Source: Gammaproteobacteria bacterium
GTDB taxonomy: Bacteria > Pseudomonadota > Gammaproteobacteria > Steroidobacterales > Steroidobacteraceae
Assembly (NCBI GenBank): GCA_005878835.1
Contig: VBMV01000061.1
Location: forward strand, 48,936-112,935
Direction: 5' to 3'
Length of the DNA stretch: 64,000 nt
This document shows positions 44,506 through 54,800 of the stretch, in pieces. The stretch's first letter is position 1. Each line of letters begins with the position of its first letter. Below the pieces are notes generated by a model. The model saw nothing but the letters and a program-made list of their open reading frames with translations. It was not told the origin of the DNA and searched no databases. Made by a program: the position numbers and the translations under genes.

Positions 44506-44994
44506 TCACGCGGCGGCATGGTCAGCCGCGGCGCGGGTGTCCGTGCCGTGGCCGAACCGATGCTGCAGCCAGTGATCGACCGACAGCGCGCCCGGGCCGG
44601 CGATGGCCAGCCACAGGAACAGCGCCAGGTACTCGAATTCATCGAACCCGAGCAGCGTCTCGAGCGAATCGACTTCGGCCCATTTCGCCGAGCGGATCGC
44701 GACGATCATGGTGACGGCGAGGGCGCCCGCCGAAATGCGCGTCAGCAGGCCCAGCAGCAGGAACAGTCCGCCGAAGAATTCAACTCCCGACACGAATGGC
44801 GCCAGCAGGTGCGGCACGGGGATTCCCCAGCCGATGAAATTCTCGGTCACCTGCGGCAGGGTGGTGAGCTTGCCCCAGCCGCTCCACAGAAATACCCAGC
44901 CGACCGTGAAGCGGGCGAACGAGGGAGCCAGCCAGCCCAGATGCCCGGCGACCCGCCGGGGCCAATCGATCAGCCATTGAACGAGTGCCTTCAC
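44506..44994 (-). CDS. DoxX-family membrane protein
   Basis: The 162-aa protein has four transmembrane helices and the DoxX signature: [41 protein letters not shown] and a C-terminal [18 protein letters not shown]. DoxX genes are frequent members of bufferin operons. Here it leads the second bufA2. GTG 44994 has AGGAG five to six bases upstream. It is divergent from the ECF sigma gene. Confidence 0.88.
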   Translation of the reverse strand: MKALVQWLIDWPRRVAGHLGWLAPSFARFTVGWVFLWSGWGKLTTLPQVTENFIGWGIPVPHLLAPFVSGVEFFGGLFLLLGLLTRISAGALAVTMIVAIRSAKWAEVDSLETLLGFDEFEYLALFLWLAIAGPGALSVDHWLQHRFGHGTDTRAAADHAAA

Positions 44995-45082
44995 GGGTGC
45001 TCCTGTCTCGAGTTCGGTAACAGTTGGGCGAGAGGACCGGGCGGTCTGGCGCGATATTGCCGGAGCCGCCGAGGTGCGTGCG

Positions 45083-45088
45083 TATAAT
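45083..45088 (+). promoter_or_regulatory. Possible -10 box upstream of the ECF sigma gene
   Basis: A perfect TATAAT lies 28 bases before ATG 45116. The nearest -35-like hexamer, TTGCCG at 45057, is 20 bases away, longer than ideal. Its presence argues for the ATG start over the GTG at 45074. Confidence 0.4.
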
Positions 45089-45115
45089 CTTCAGTCTTCA
45101 GGTACTGCAGCACTC

Positions 45116-45688
45116 ATGCGCAATTCTGAGCCTGGATCCCCGGTCTCCTCAATCGGCGGAGGCGTGCCCGCAGCGGACGCGCCCATCACGCGACTGCTCG
45201 AATCGATGCGTCCGGAGCTGCTGCGCTTTGCCCACTGGCTGGCTCGCGACCGCTCGATTGCGGAGGATATCGTGCAGGAGGCGCTGTTGCGCGCGTGGCG
45301 ATCCCGGGACGCGCTGAAGGATCCAGGCGCGGCGCGTCCCTGGCTGCTGACCATCGTACGGCGCGAGCACGCCCGGCTCTACGAGCGCAAGCGCCTCGAG
45401 CTGGTGAGCCTGGACGAAGCGCTCGAGACCCAGGCGAGCCCCGGGTTCCCGGAACCCGGCGGCGAGCTGTTTGCGCTGCGCGATGCGATCATGAGATTGC
45501 CCATTCAATATCGCGAGCCTCTCATCCTGCAGGTGGTGGGCGGTTTTTCCACCGAGGAGATCGCCCGTGAGCTGGCGCTGTCCGCCACCGCGGTGCTGAC
45601 CCGACTGTTCCGCGCACGCAATAAGCTGCGCGTCATCTGCGGCCTGACGGCCGCCCCCGACGCCGCCGCCCCGGAGAGCCTGTCGTGA
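45116..45688 (+). CDS. ECF-type RNA polymerase sigma factor
   Basis: The 190-aa protein has sigma region 2 (LRFAHWLARDRSIAEDIVQEALLRAW) and region 4 (LPIQYREPLILQVVGGFSTEEIARELALS). Nothing lies between but a short linker, as in ECF sigma factors. ATG 45116 is chosen because TATAAT lies just upstream. Its stop overlaps the anti-sigma GTG by four bases. It is divergent from doxX-bufA2. ECF factors regulate bufferin genes in other bacteria, so a link is plausible but not shown. Confidence 0.9.
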   Translation: MRNSEPGSPVSSIGGGVPAADAPITRLLESMRPELLRFAHWLARDRSIAEDIVQEALLRAWRSRDALKDPGAARPWLLTIVRREHARLYERKRLELVSLDEALETQASPGFPEPGGELFALRDAIMRLPIQYREPLILQVVGGFSTEEIARELALSATAVLTRLFRARNKLRVICGLTAAPDAAAPESLS

Positions 45689-46359
45689 GCTGCGACGAGG
45701 CACGGCTGCTCATCGGCGCGGATCCGCTCGCCACGACGCCCGCGCTCGAGGAGCACCTGGCGACGTGCGCGGCCTGCGCCAGGTTCCGCGACGAGATGCG
45801 CTCTCTCGATGCCGATATCCGCCGCGCGCTGGAGCGGCCGCCCGACATCGCACGCCTGCGCTCCGCGGGGCCGCCGGCCTGGCGACAGTGGGCGCTGGCC
45901 GCCAGTGTCGCACTCGCGAGCTTTGCCGTGCTCGCGGTGTGGCTGCTGCGGCCGAGCGACACGCTCGCCCACGAAGTGGTGGCGCACGTCCAGGAAGAAC
46001 CGCGGAGCTGGCTCGCCACGCAGCACGTCAGCGCCCAGGGCATAGCCCAGGCGTTGCGCGGCGCCGGCGTCGCGCTCGACGTCACCTCGGACAGGATCAG
46101 GTACGCGCAGAGCTGCTGGCTGCGCGGGCATTACGTGCCGCACCTGGTGATACAGACCGCGCGCGGCCCGGTCACGGTGCTCATCCTGCGCCACGAGCAG
46201 GTGCGCGCGCGCCGCACCTTCCACGAGGCGGGGATGACCGGCATCATCGTGCCCGCAGAGCATGGCAGCATCGCGCTGCTGGCGCGCGGCGCGGGTGATC
46301 TCGACGACCTCGCCGGGCAGATGCAGCACCAGGTGCACTGGCTGCCGGACGCGCCCTAG
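45685..46359 (+). CDS. DUF3379-type anti-sigma factor with zinc-finger N-terminus
   Basis: This 224-aa protein has a zinc-finger-type anti-sigma start (SCDEARLLIG, then HLATCAACARF with HxxxCxxC). One transmembrane helix follows (ALAASVALASFAVLAVWLL, about residues 71-90), and the C-terminal domain is of DUF3379 type (SRGIAQALRG-like segment, then YVPHLVIQTARGPVTVLIL). It should hold the sigma factor at the membrane and release it on a periplasmic or redox signal. Start GTG 45685 overlaps the sigma stop. Confidence 0.87.
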   Translation: MSCDEARLLIGADPLATTPALEEHLATCAACARFRDEMRSLDADIRRALERPPDIARLRSAGPPAWRQWALAASVALASFAVLAVWLLRPSDTLAHEVVAHVQEEPRSWLATQHVSAQGIAQALRGAGVALDVTSDRIRYAQSCWLRGHYVPHLVIQTARGPVTVLILRHEQVRARRTFHEAGMTGIIVPAEHGSIALLARGAGDLDDLAGQMQHQVHWLPDAP

Positions 46360-46381
46360 CCCCACGGTCACTGGAGCTTGG

Positions 46382-48556
46382 ATGATGAGCTGGATCAATC
46401 GTCGCGAGCTGTTCGCCGCTGCCGGAGGGGTCTTCGCGGCATGGCTGACGCGCCGCCGCGCGGCCGCCGCCGCGGCCATCCCGCCCGCGCCGGTGGCGCG
46501 GGTCGCGGTGGTCAAGGACACCTATTTCGGGGAGACCCTCAGCGACCCCTACCGCTGGATGGAGAACGACAAGGACCCGGACTGGCTGCCGTTTCTCAGG
46601 GGTCAGAATGAGCACACGCGCGCGGTGCTCAACACCATCCCCGGTCGCGACCGGCTCCTGCAGCGCATCCAGCAGCTGTCGGGCGACGCGGCGGCGACGC
46701 TGCTCGTGCAGCGCGCCGGCGGCAGGCTCTTCTACCAGCAGCGCCCTGCGGGCGCCGACAACTTCAAGCTGTTCGTGCGCGAGGACGGCGGCGCCAGCCG
46801 CGTGCTGATCGACCCGACGCTGCTCAGCAGCGCGACCAGCCACCTGTCGCTGGACTGGTGGCGGGCATCCTCCGACGGTTCGCACGTCGTTTACGGCGTC
46901 TCGAAGGACGGCAGCGAGGACTCGATCCTGCATGTTCTCGGGGTGGCCGACGGACGCGAGCTGCCCGAGCGCATCGCCAACACCGAGGACGCCAACCCGC
47001 AGTGGCTCGCCGACGGAAGCGGGTTTTTCTACAACCAGCTGACGGGCGCCGTCGACACGCCCGAGCGCTACCTCGACAGCCAGGCGCGCTTTCACAAACT
47101 GGGCGCCGACCCTGAGTCGGACCCGATCCTGATGAAACGCGGGCTGGACCCCCGGGTGCAGTACGAGCGCATCCAGATGCCCTACGTGGTGGTCCACGAG
47201 GGCTCGCGCCATGCGCTGTTGCTGCTCGCCGACGTGCGCGAGGAAACGCGCGTCTTCATCGCTCCGGTCGCCGATGCAGCGGCCAACCGGGCGCAGTGGA
47301 CGGCGGTGGCGGGCTTCGAGGACGAGATCACCGACACCGCGATCGATGGCGACACGCTCTATCTGCTGGCCAACAAGGGCCATCCGCGCGGCCGCATCCT
47401 CAGGACGGCAACCAGCGCGCCCTCGGTCGCGAGCGCGACCGAGGTGGTCCCCGAAGCAAGCATGGTCATCCACGGCATTGGACGCGCCCGGGACGGCCTG
47501 TACCTTCATATGATCGATGGGGGCTTGGGCAAGCTGCGGCGTCTGACGCGGGATGCTCAGGTCGTGGACATCACGCTGCCCTTCGACGGCACGCTCGCGG
47601 CGCTGGCGGTGACGGCGAGCGAGGACGGCGCGCTGTTCTCCTTCACCGGCTGGCTCACCGCGGCGGATATCTGGAGCGTCGACGCGCGCGGCCGGGTCGC
47701 GCCCACGGGACTGACTCCCAAACCGCCGATCGACGTCAGTCCTTACGAGACGACGCGCTTCATGGTCAAGGCCCGGGACGGTACGCCGATTCCCTGCTCG
47801 CTGATCTACAGGAAGGGACTGAAGCGCGACGGCAACACGCCGGCGTGGATTTCGGCCTACGGTTCCTATGGTATCAGCGCCTATACGCCGGCGTTCGCGG
47901 GACGGACGCTGGCGCTGATCGACGCGGGTTTCATCGTCGGCTACGCCAACGTGCGCGGCGGTGGCGAATACGGCCGCGACTGGCACAAGGCCGGGCAGCT
48001 GGCGAACAAGCCCAACACCTGGCGCGACCTGATCGATGTGTGTGAGGAGCTGTGCGCGAGGAAGTACACGTCGCGGGCCCGTCTCGCCATCGGCGGCCGC
48101 TCGGCGGGCGGCATCACCGTGGGGCGCGCCATGACGGAACGCCCGGAGCTGTTCGCCGCGGTGATCGACGGCGTCGGCTGGTCTAATCCACTGCGCTACG
48201 TCGCCGAGCAGAACGGCTACGGCGAGGAGCCCGAGTGGGGCGCGATCTCCGAGGCAGCGGGCTATCGCGCGCTCAAGGAGATCGACAGCTATCAGCACGT
48301 GAAGAACGGGGTGGCATACCCTGCCGTGCTGCTCACGACCGGAGTGACCGATCCCAGAGTCGGCCCCTTTCACGTGGGCAAGATGACCGCGCGGCTGCAG
48401 GCGGCGAGCAGCTCACGCAAGCCCATCCTGCTGCGCGTCGACTTCGACGCCGGCCACGGCGTCGGCTCCACCCGCGCGCAGCAGGACCGCGAGGCAGCCG
48501 ATACCTATGCGTTCCTGCTGTGGCAGACAGGGGTGAAGGCTTACCAGCCCGTCTGA
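46382..48556 (+). CDS. S9-family prolyl oligopeptidase, Tat-type export
   Basis: The 724-aa protein begins MMSWINRRELFAAAGGVFAA, a Tat leader. A seven-bladed propeller and an alpha/beta hydrolase domain follow. The triad is Ser in GGRSAGG, Asp in TGVTDPRVGPFH and His in DAGHGVG. The S9A motif DPYRWMEND lies near the N-terminus and YANVRGGGEYGRDWH precedes the active site. It should cut short proline-containing peptides in the periplasm. ATG 46382 or 46385 are equivalent; longer readings overlap the anti-sigma gene. Confidence 0.92.
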   Translation: MMSWINRRELFAAAGGVFAAWLTRRRAAAAAAIPPAPVARVAVVKDTYFGETLSDPYRWMENDKDPDWLPFLRGQNEHTRAVLNTIPGRDRLLQRIQQLSGDAAATLLVQRAGGRLFYQQRPAGADNFKLFVREDGGASRVLIDPTLLSSATSHLSLDWWRASSDGSHVVYGVSKDGSEDSILHVLGVADGRELPERIANTEDANPQWLADGSGFFYNQLTGAVDTPERYLDSQARFHKLGADPESDPILMKRGLDPRVQYERIQMPYVVVHEGSRHALLLLADVREETRVFIAPVADAAANRAQWTAVAGFEDEITDTAIDGDTLYLLANKGHPRGRILRTATSAPSVASATEVVPEASMVIHGIGRARDGLYLHMIDGGLGKLRRLTRDAQVVDITLPFDGTLAALAVTASEDGALFSFTGWLTAADIWSVDARGRVAPTGLTPKPPIDVSPYETTRFMVKARDGTPIPCSLIYRKGLKRDGNTPAWISAYGSYGISAYTPAFAGRTLALIDAGFIVGYANVRGGGEYGRDWHKAGQLANKPNTWRDLIDVCEELCARKYTSRARLAIGGRSAGGITVGRAMTERPELFAAVIDGVGWSNPLRYVAEQNGYGEEPEWGAISEAAGYRALKEIDSYQHVKNGVAYPAVLLTTGVTDPRVGPFHVGKMTARLQAASSSRKPILLRVDFDAGHGVGSTRAQQDREAADTYAFLLWQTGVKAYQPV

Positions 48557-48843
48557 GCGGCGGTGTCGCTGACACGGTTGCATGTTCAGCTCCTGGCGGG
48601 ACCAGCGTCCCGTCGGCCAACATCACAGCATGACCGAGCGCCAGCTGAGACGGAGCGATGGTTGCGTGAGTGTCCGGCAACGTACCGATCTGGTCACGGA
48701 CTTCACACAGTGTCGCATAAAGAGAGGATCATTCCTGACGACATGGTTACCACGACTTGAAAGCGCTTGACGGACAAGGTGGAACGACTCTGGGGCGAAA
48801 GCGCAGACGCGAGCCGCGACGCAGAGGTGATCCGGCACGCGGC

Positions 48844-51800
48844 ATGCCTTCGAGTCGACGCGCGATCAGATTGAGTTCTCTCGTGCCTCGCGTCCTGGGG
48901 TGGGCTTCGGCCGATTCGCCCTGGGACGATGGCGAGCTGCTGCGCGCAGAGCTCTTCAGCATCGAGCGTCTCGAGCAGCACGCGGCAAGCCTCGCGGCCG
49001 CACAGCAGGTCACCCGGCGCCGAACGGCCCGCCGCTCTCTCAGCGTGCGGCTCAGGGACAATGAGTCGGCCCTGCTCGCGGCATATCGCGCCATCGTCGC
49101 GGCGGTGGCCGAAGGTCGCGCGATCACTCCCGCTGCCGAATGGCTGATCGATAACTACCACCTCGTCGAAGATCAGATCCGCGAGGTGCGCCAGGACCTC
49201 CCGCCGGCTTTCTATCGGCTGCTGCCCAAGCTTGCCAGCGGGCCCTTCAATGGCTATCCGCGCGTGTTCGGCCTGGCCTGGGCTTTTGTTGCCCATACCG
49301 ACAGCCGTTTCGATCCGGAAACGCTGCGCCAGTTCGTGCGCGCCTATCAGCGCGTTCAGCCGCTCACCATCGGTGAGCTGTGGGCGGTCGCGATCACGCT
49401 GCGGATCGTGCTGGTCGAGAATCTGCGCCGTGCCGCGACACGCATCGTAAGCAGTCGTGCCGCACGCCAGGAAGCGGATGCCGTGGCGGACCGGCTGCTG
49501 GGGGTCGACGGGTATCCGGCGGAGCCCGATACCCTGGTTCGCAGCCATGCACGCCACGCCGCGCTTGCGCCCGCCTTCGTAGTCCAGCTCATCCACCGGC
49601 TGCGGGATCAGGATCCGCGAGCAACCCCGGCTCTGCGATGGCTGCAGGAGCGGCTGGCGGCGCAAGGAACAACGTCCGAAGCGATCGTGCACGACGAGCA
49701 TCAGCGCCAGGGCGCCTCGAACGTGACCGTGCGCAACATCATCACCAGCATGCGGCTGCTCTCGGATGTGGATTGGCGGGAGTTCTTCGAGAGCGTCAGC
49801 CTCGTCGATGAAGCGCTGCGTGCGGGCAGCGACTTCGGGGCGATGGACTTCCCCTCCCGGGACCTTTACCGGCGGGCGATCGAGCAGCTGGCGCGAGGCT
49901 CCAATCGGACGGAGCTGGAGATTGCCCAAGCAGCGCTGTCGGCTGCCGGCAAGGCCGTCGCAGGCCGCGAGCTCGATCCGGGTTACTACCTCATCGCTGC
50001 CGGGCGACGCGCCTTCGCAGCCACGGTCGGCTATCGGGCCTCGGTATGGAGTCACTCCGGCCGATTCAACGCAGCGCCTGGCGTCGGCAGCTATATCGGC
50101 GCCATCGCGCTGATCACCGCGGTCGTGCTGTCGGTGCCGTTGCTGGCGCTCCACGCCGGGGGAATCGCCGGCCTGCGCCTTGCTGCACTCGCGCTGCTCG
50201 GCCTCATCCCGTCGATCGATGCGGCCGTCGCACTGGTGAATCGGGCCGCCATGATGAGGTTCGGCGCAACGACCCTGCCGGGCCTTGCGCTGCGCGGCGG
50301 CGTCCCGTCAAGTCTGCGGACGATGGTAGTCGTGCCCACACTTCTCACGACGCGCGCGGCGCTGGAAGCGCAGCTCGAGAGCCTCGAGGTTCACTACCTG
50401 GCGTCGCCCGAAGGCGAGCTCTACTTCGCGCTGCTTTCGGACTGGACAGACGCCCCCAGCGAGAACGCCGCGGGGGACGCGGCGCTGCTCGACATTGCGG
50501 TGGCAGGCATCGAGCGCCTGAACCGTCTTCACGGCACGGGCGCTGCAGGCGATCGCTTCCTGCTGCTGCATCGTCGCCGGGTCTGGAGCGACGGGCAGAA
50601 ACGGTGGATGGGATGGGAACGCAAGCGCGGCAAGCTCCAGGAATTGAACCAGCTGCTGCGCGGCGCGACCGACACGACCTTCCTGCATCCAGGGGGGCGA
50701 CCGCCTGCCGTTCCGCCCGACGTGCGCTATGTCATCACGCTGGATGCCGACACCCGGTTGCCGCGAGAAACGGCGCTGCGGCTGGTCGGCAAGATGGCCC
50801 ACCCGCTGAACCAGCCGAGGTTCGACGCCGCAAGCGGCGATGTCCGCGAGGGATACGCCGTTCTGCAGCCACGGGTTGCGCCGTCGCTGCCGGTCGGTCG
50901 CGAGGGGTCGCTGTTTCAGCGCGTCTTTTCGAGCGCGAGTGGCATCGATCCGTACTCAGCCGCAGTGTCCGACGTCTACCAGGATCTGTTCAGTGAGGGT
51001 TCGTATGCCGGCAAGGGCATCTATGACATCGACGCCTTCGACGCCGCGCTGGCCGGCCGTGTACCCGAGGACACGCTGCTCAGCCACGATCTGTTCGAAG
51101 GGATATTTGCGCGCGCCGGTCTTGTTTCCGACGTCGAGGTCGTTGAGGAGTTTCCGTCGCGATACGACGTAGCTGCCGCGCGCCAACATCGCTGGGCGCG
51201 CGGCGACTGGCAATTGCTGCCGTGGATCCTGGGCAGGCGCGATGACGTGGCCGGCGGCCGCGGCACGCTGCCACTGATCGGCCGGTGGAAGATGTTGGAT
51301 AACCTGCGGCGCACGTCGTCCCCGCCGGCAAGCGCGCTCGCGTTGCTGGCGGGATGGCTGCTGCCGCGACACGCCGCCCTCATCTGGACGGCTTTTGTCG
51401 TGTCGACGATCGCCCTGCCGACCCTGCTGCCGGTGCTCGCAGCGATCGTGCCGCGCCGCGCCGGCATCAACGCCCGCAGCCACCTGCGTGCGCTGCGCAA
51501 GGATGCCGCGCTTGCAGCTTCGCAGTTTGCCCTGCTGATTGTCCTGCTTGCACACCAGGCGTGGCTGATGGTCGATGCCATCGGCCGAACACTGGTTCGT
51601 CTGCTCGTGACACGGCGCAATCTGTTGCAGTGGGTCACTGCAGCCCAGGCGAACCTCAGCTCGCGGCTCGACCTCGGCGGCGCCTATCGGCGCATGAGTG
51701 GCGGCGTTGCGATCGCCGTCGCCGCCGCCGTCCTCGTGGAATGGCTGCGGCCCGATGCCTGGTGGGTGGCGGCGCCGTTCGTGATCCTGTGGATCGCATC

Positions 51801-54800
51801 TCCCGCCGTTGCCGTTTGGATCAGCCGCTCTCCGCTCGTCGAGGGTCGCCTGACGCTCAGCAACTCGGATGCCCGCGCCTTGAGATTGGTCGCGCGGCGC
51901 ACCTGGCGCTACTTCGAGACGTTCGTTACTGCGGAGGACCACATGCTGCCGCCGGACAACTTTCAGGAGGACCCGCGGCCGGTTCTGGCCCATCGCACCT
52001 CTCCCACCAATCTCGGCCTGTACCTGCTGTCGGCGGTCAGCGCCCGCGACTTCGGCTGGGCCGGCACGCTGCAGACCGTCGAGCGACTGGAAGCGACGCT
52101 CGCGACGATGAGCAGCCTGCAGCGCTTTCGCGGTCATTTCTACAACTGGTACGACACGCGGGATCTTCGTCCCCTCGACCCGCGCTACGTCTCTTCCGTG
52201 GACAGCGGCAATCTGGCGGCGCATCTGCTCGCCCTGGCGAACGCCTGTCGCGAATGGATCGACGCGCCCCTGTCACTTCGCGAGCCGTTTGCCGGTATCG
52301 ACGATGCCCTGACTCTCGCGCGCGAGGCCCTGCGGGAGCTTCCCGCCGACCAGCGAACCCAGGCGATCACGCATCGTCAGCTCGAAGACGCCCTCGATGT
52401 CCTCGCGTCCGCGCTGGGCAACGGCGCGGCCGTGTCCGGGCAGCTCGCGGCGCGACTTGCGCACAGCGCAGCGCACGCCGCGACCCTGGTCGACATCGCG
52501 CGAGTGCTGGCCGGCGAACTCAGCGCCGACGCGGGCGCCGACATACTCTTCTGGGCGGAGGCGGCGCAAGGCTCGATCGAGAGTTGGCGCCGCGATGTCG
52601 CGCAGACCGACGAGCAAGCCCGCAGCCTGAAGCGGCGCCTGGCAGACATCGAGTTGACGGCGCGCGCCATGGCCGAGGCGATGCAGTTCGGTTTCCTGCT
52701 CGATGCAGAGCGCCGGCTTCTCTCCGTCGGCTACCGCACTGCCGAGGGCGCTCTGGACCCGAGCTGTTATGACCTGCTGGCTTCCGAGGCGCGCCTGGCG
52801 AGCTTCGTGGCGATCGCCAAGAGCGACGTGCCGGCGCGGCATTGGTTTCGCCTCGGGCGCGCGGTCACTCCGGTCGGACACGGGGCGGCGCTCATTTCCT
52901 GGTCGGGCTCGATGTTCGAGTACCTGATGCCGTCGCTCGTCATGCGTGCACCGGCCGGAAGTCTTCTGGAACAGACCAGCCGCCTGATCGTCCGGCGCCA
53001 GATCAGCTACGGCGCCGAGCTCGGCATCCCGTGGGGCATTTCCGAATCCGCCTACAACGTGCGCGACCTCGAGCTCACCTACCAGTATTCGAACTTCGGC
53101 GTGCCCGGCCTCGGGCTCAAGCGCGGCTTGAGTGAAAACGCAGTGATAGCGCCGTACGCTACGGCACTCGCGGCGATGGTCGATCCGCGACGCGCGGTGC
53201 GCAATCTCGAGCAGCTCACCCTGTGCGGCGCGCGCGGACGCTACGGGTTCTATGAGGCGCTCGACTACACGCGCAGCCGCCTTCCGGAAGGCTCGCGGGT
53301 TGCGACCGTGCGCGCGTTCATGGCCCATCACGCGGGCATGACGGTGGTGGCTCTCGCCAATGTGCTCCTCGATGGAAGGATGCGCGAGCGGTTCCACTCG
53401 GAGCCGAGCATCCAGGCGACCGAGCTTCTGTTGCAGGAGCGCACGCCGCGCGATGTCTCGGTGGCGCATCCGCGGGCCGAGGAAGTCACGACGGCGGCGC
53501 GGATCGTGCAATTCCCGGAGGTGCGCCGTCTGCTCACGCCGCACACAGCCACGCCGCAGGCGCATCTGCTCTCGAACGGCCGCTACTCGGTGATGCTCAC
53601 GGATGCAGGCTCGGGCTACAGCCGCTGGCGCGCTCTCGACGTAACCCGCTGGCGCGAAGACTCCACGCGCGACGATAGCGGCAGCTATTTCTTCCTGCGC
53701 GACATCGAGAGCGGCGCCGTGTGGTCCGCGAGCTATCAGCCGAGCGGCACCGAGCCCGACAGCTACCAGGTGACCTTCGCCGAGGATCGTGCGGAATTCG
53801 TACGCCGTGATGCAATGGTCGCGACGACCCTGGAGATCGTCGTTTCGCCGGAGGATGACGCCGAGGTTCGCCGCGTATCGATCGCGAACGGCGGCAACCG
53901 CGTGCGCGACATCGAGATCACGTCCTATTGCGAGCTGGCGCTCGCGCGCCCCGCAGCCGACGCGGCGCATCCGGCGTTCTCGAAGCTCTTCGTGCAAACC
54001 GAATATGTCGCCAAGCAGGGCGCCATCCTGGCAACCCGGCGGCGGCGCTCGCCCGCCGAGCCGGAGATCTGGGCGGCCCATCATGCGGTCGTCGAAGGCG
54101 AGACGCTCGGCAAGCCGGAGATCGAGACCGACAGAGCCCGGTTTCTCGGCCGGGGGCGCGGGATCAGGAGGCCGGTCGCGGTTTTGGATGGCCGGCGTTT
54201 GTCCAATACGGTCGGCACGGTCCTCGACCCGGTGTTCGTGCTGCGGCAGCGTGTCCGGGTGCCGGCGGGCGCGACTGTGCACGTCGCATTCTGGACGGCT
54301 TGCGCATCGTCCCGCGAGAACGCGCTGGACCTGGTGGACAAGCATCACGAGCCGAACGCCTTCGTACGCGCATCCACGCTGGCCTGGACTCAGGCGCAGG
54401 TGCAGCTGCGCCATCTCGGCATCGATGCGGCTGAAGCAAGCCTGTTTCAACGCCTCGCGGGCCATGTGCTCTTTGCCGACGCGTCGATGCGTCCGTCGAC
54501 CGACACCATAGGCCGCGGCGGCGGGGGGCGGGCGGCGCTGTGGGCTCACGGGATTTCGGGGGATCTCCCGATCGTCCTGTTGCGGATCAATGACGTCGAA
54601 GACATCGGCATCGCACGACAGCTGTTGCGGGCTCACGAATACTGGCGGATGAAGCAGCTCCCCGTCGATCTCGTGATTCTGAACGAGAGAGCGGCTTCCT
54701 ATGTCCAGGACTTGCAGGTCGCGCTGGAGGCGCAGCTTCGCGTGAGCCAGTCAAGGCCGCAGCTCGGTGCAGACGAGGCGCGCGGGGCCGTATTCCTGCT

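Noticed and set aside
45057..45062. TTGCCG as the -35 partner of TATAAT at 45083
   Set aside because: The 20-base spacing is too long for a confident sigma-70 promoter.
46244..48373. A 709-codon minus-strand frame opposite the S9 peptidase gene
   Set aside because: No domain content; antisense to a gene with an intact catalytic triad.
48333..48680. A minus-strand frame between the S9 peptidase and glucan synthase genes
   Set aside because: Mostly antisense to the peptidase's C-terminus and without recognisable content.
52273..54636. A long minus-strand open frame inside the glucan synthase gene
   Set aside because: It is antisense to conserved NdvB sequence and has composition expected of a GC-rich shadow frame.
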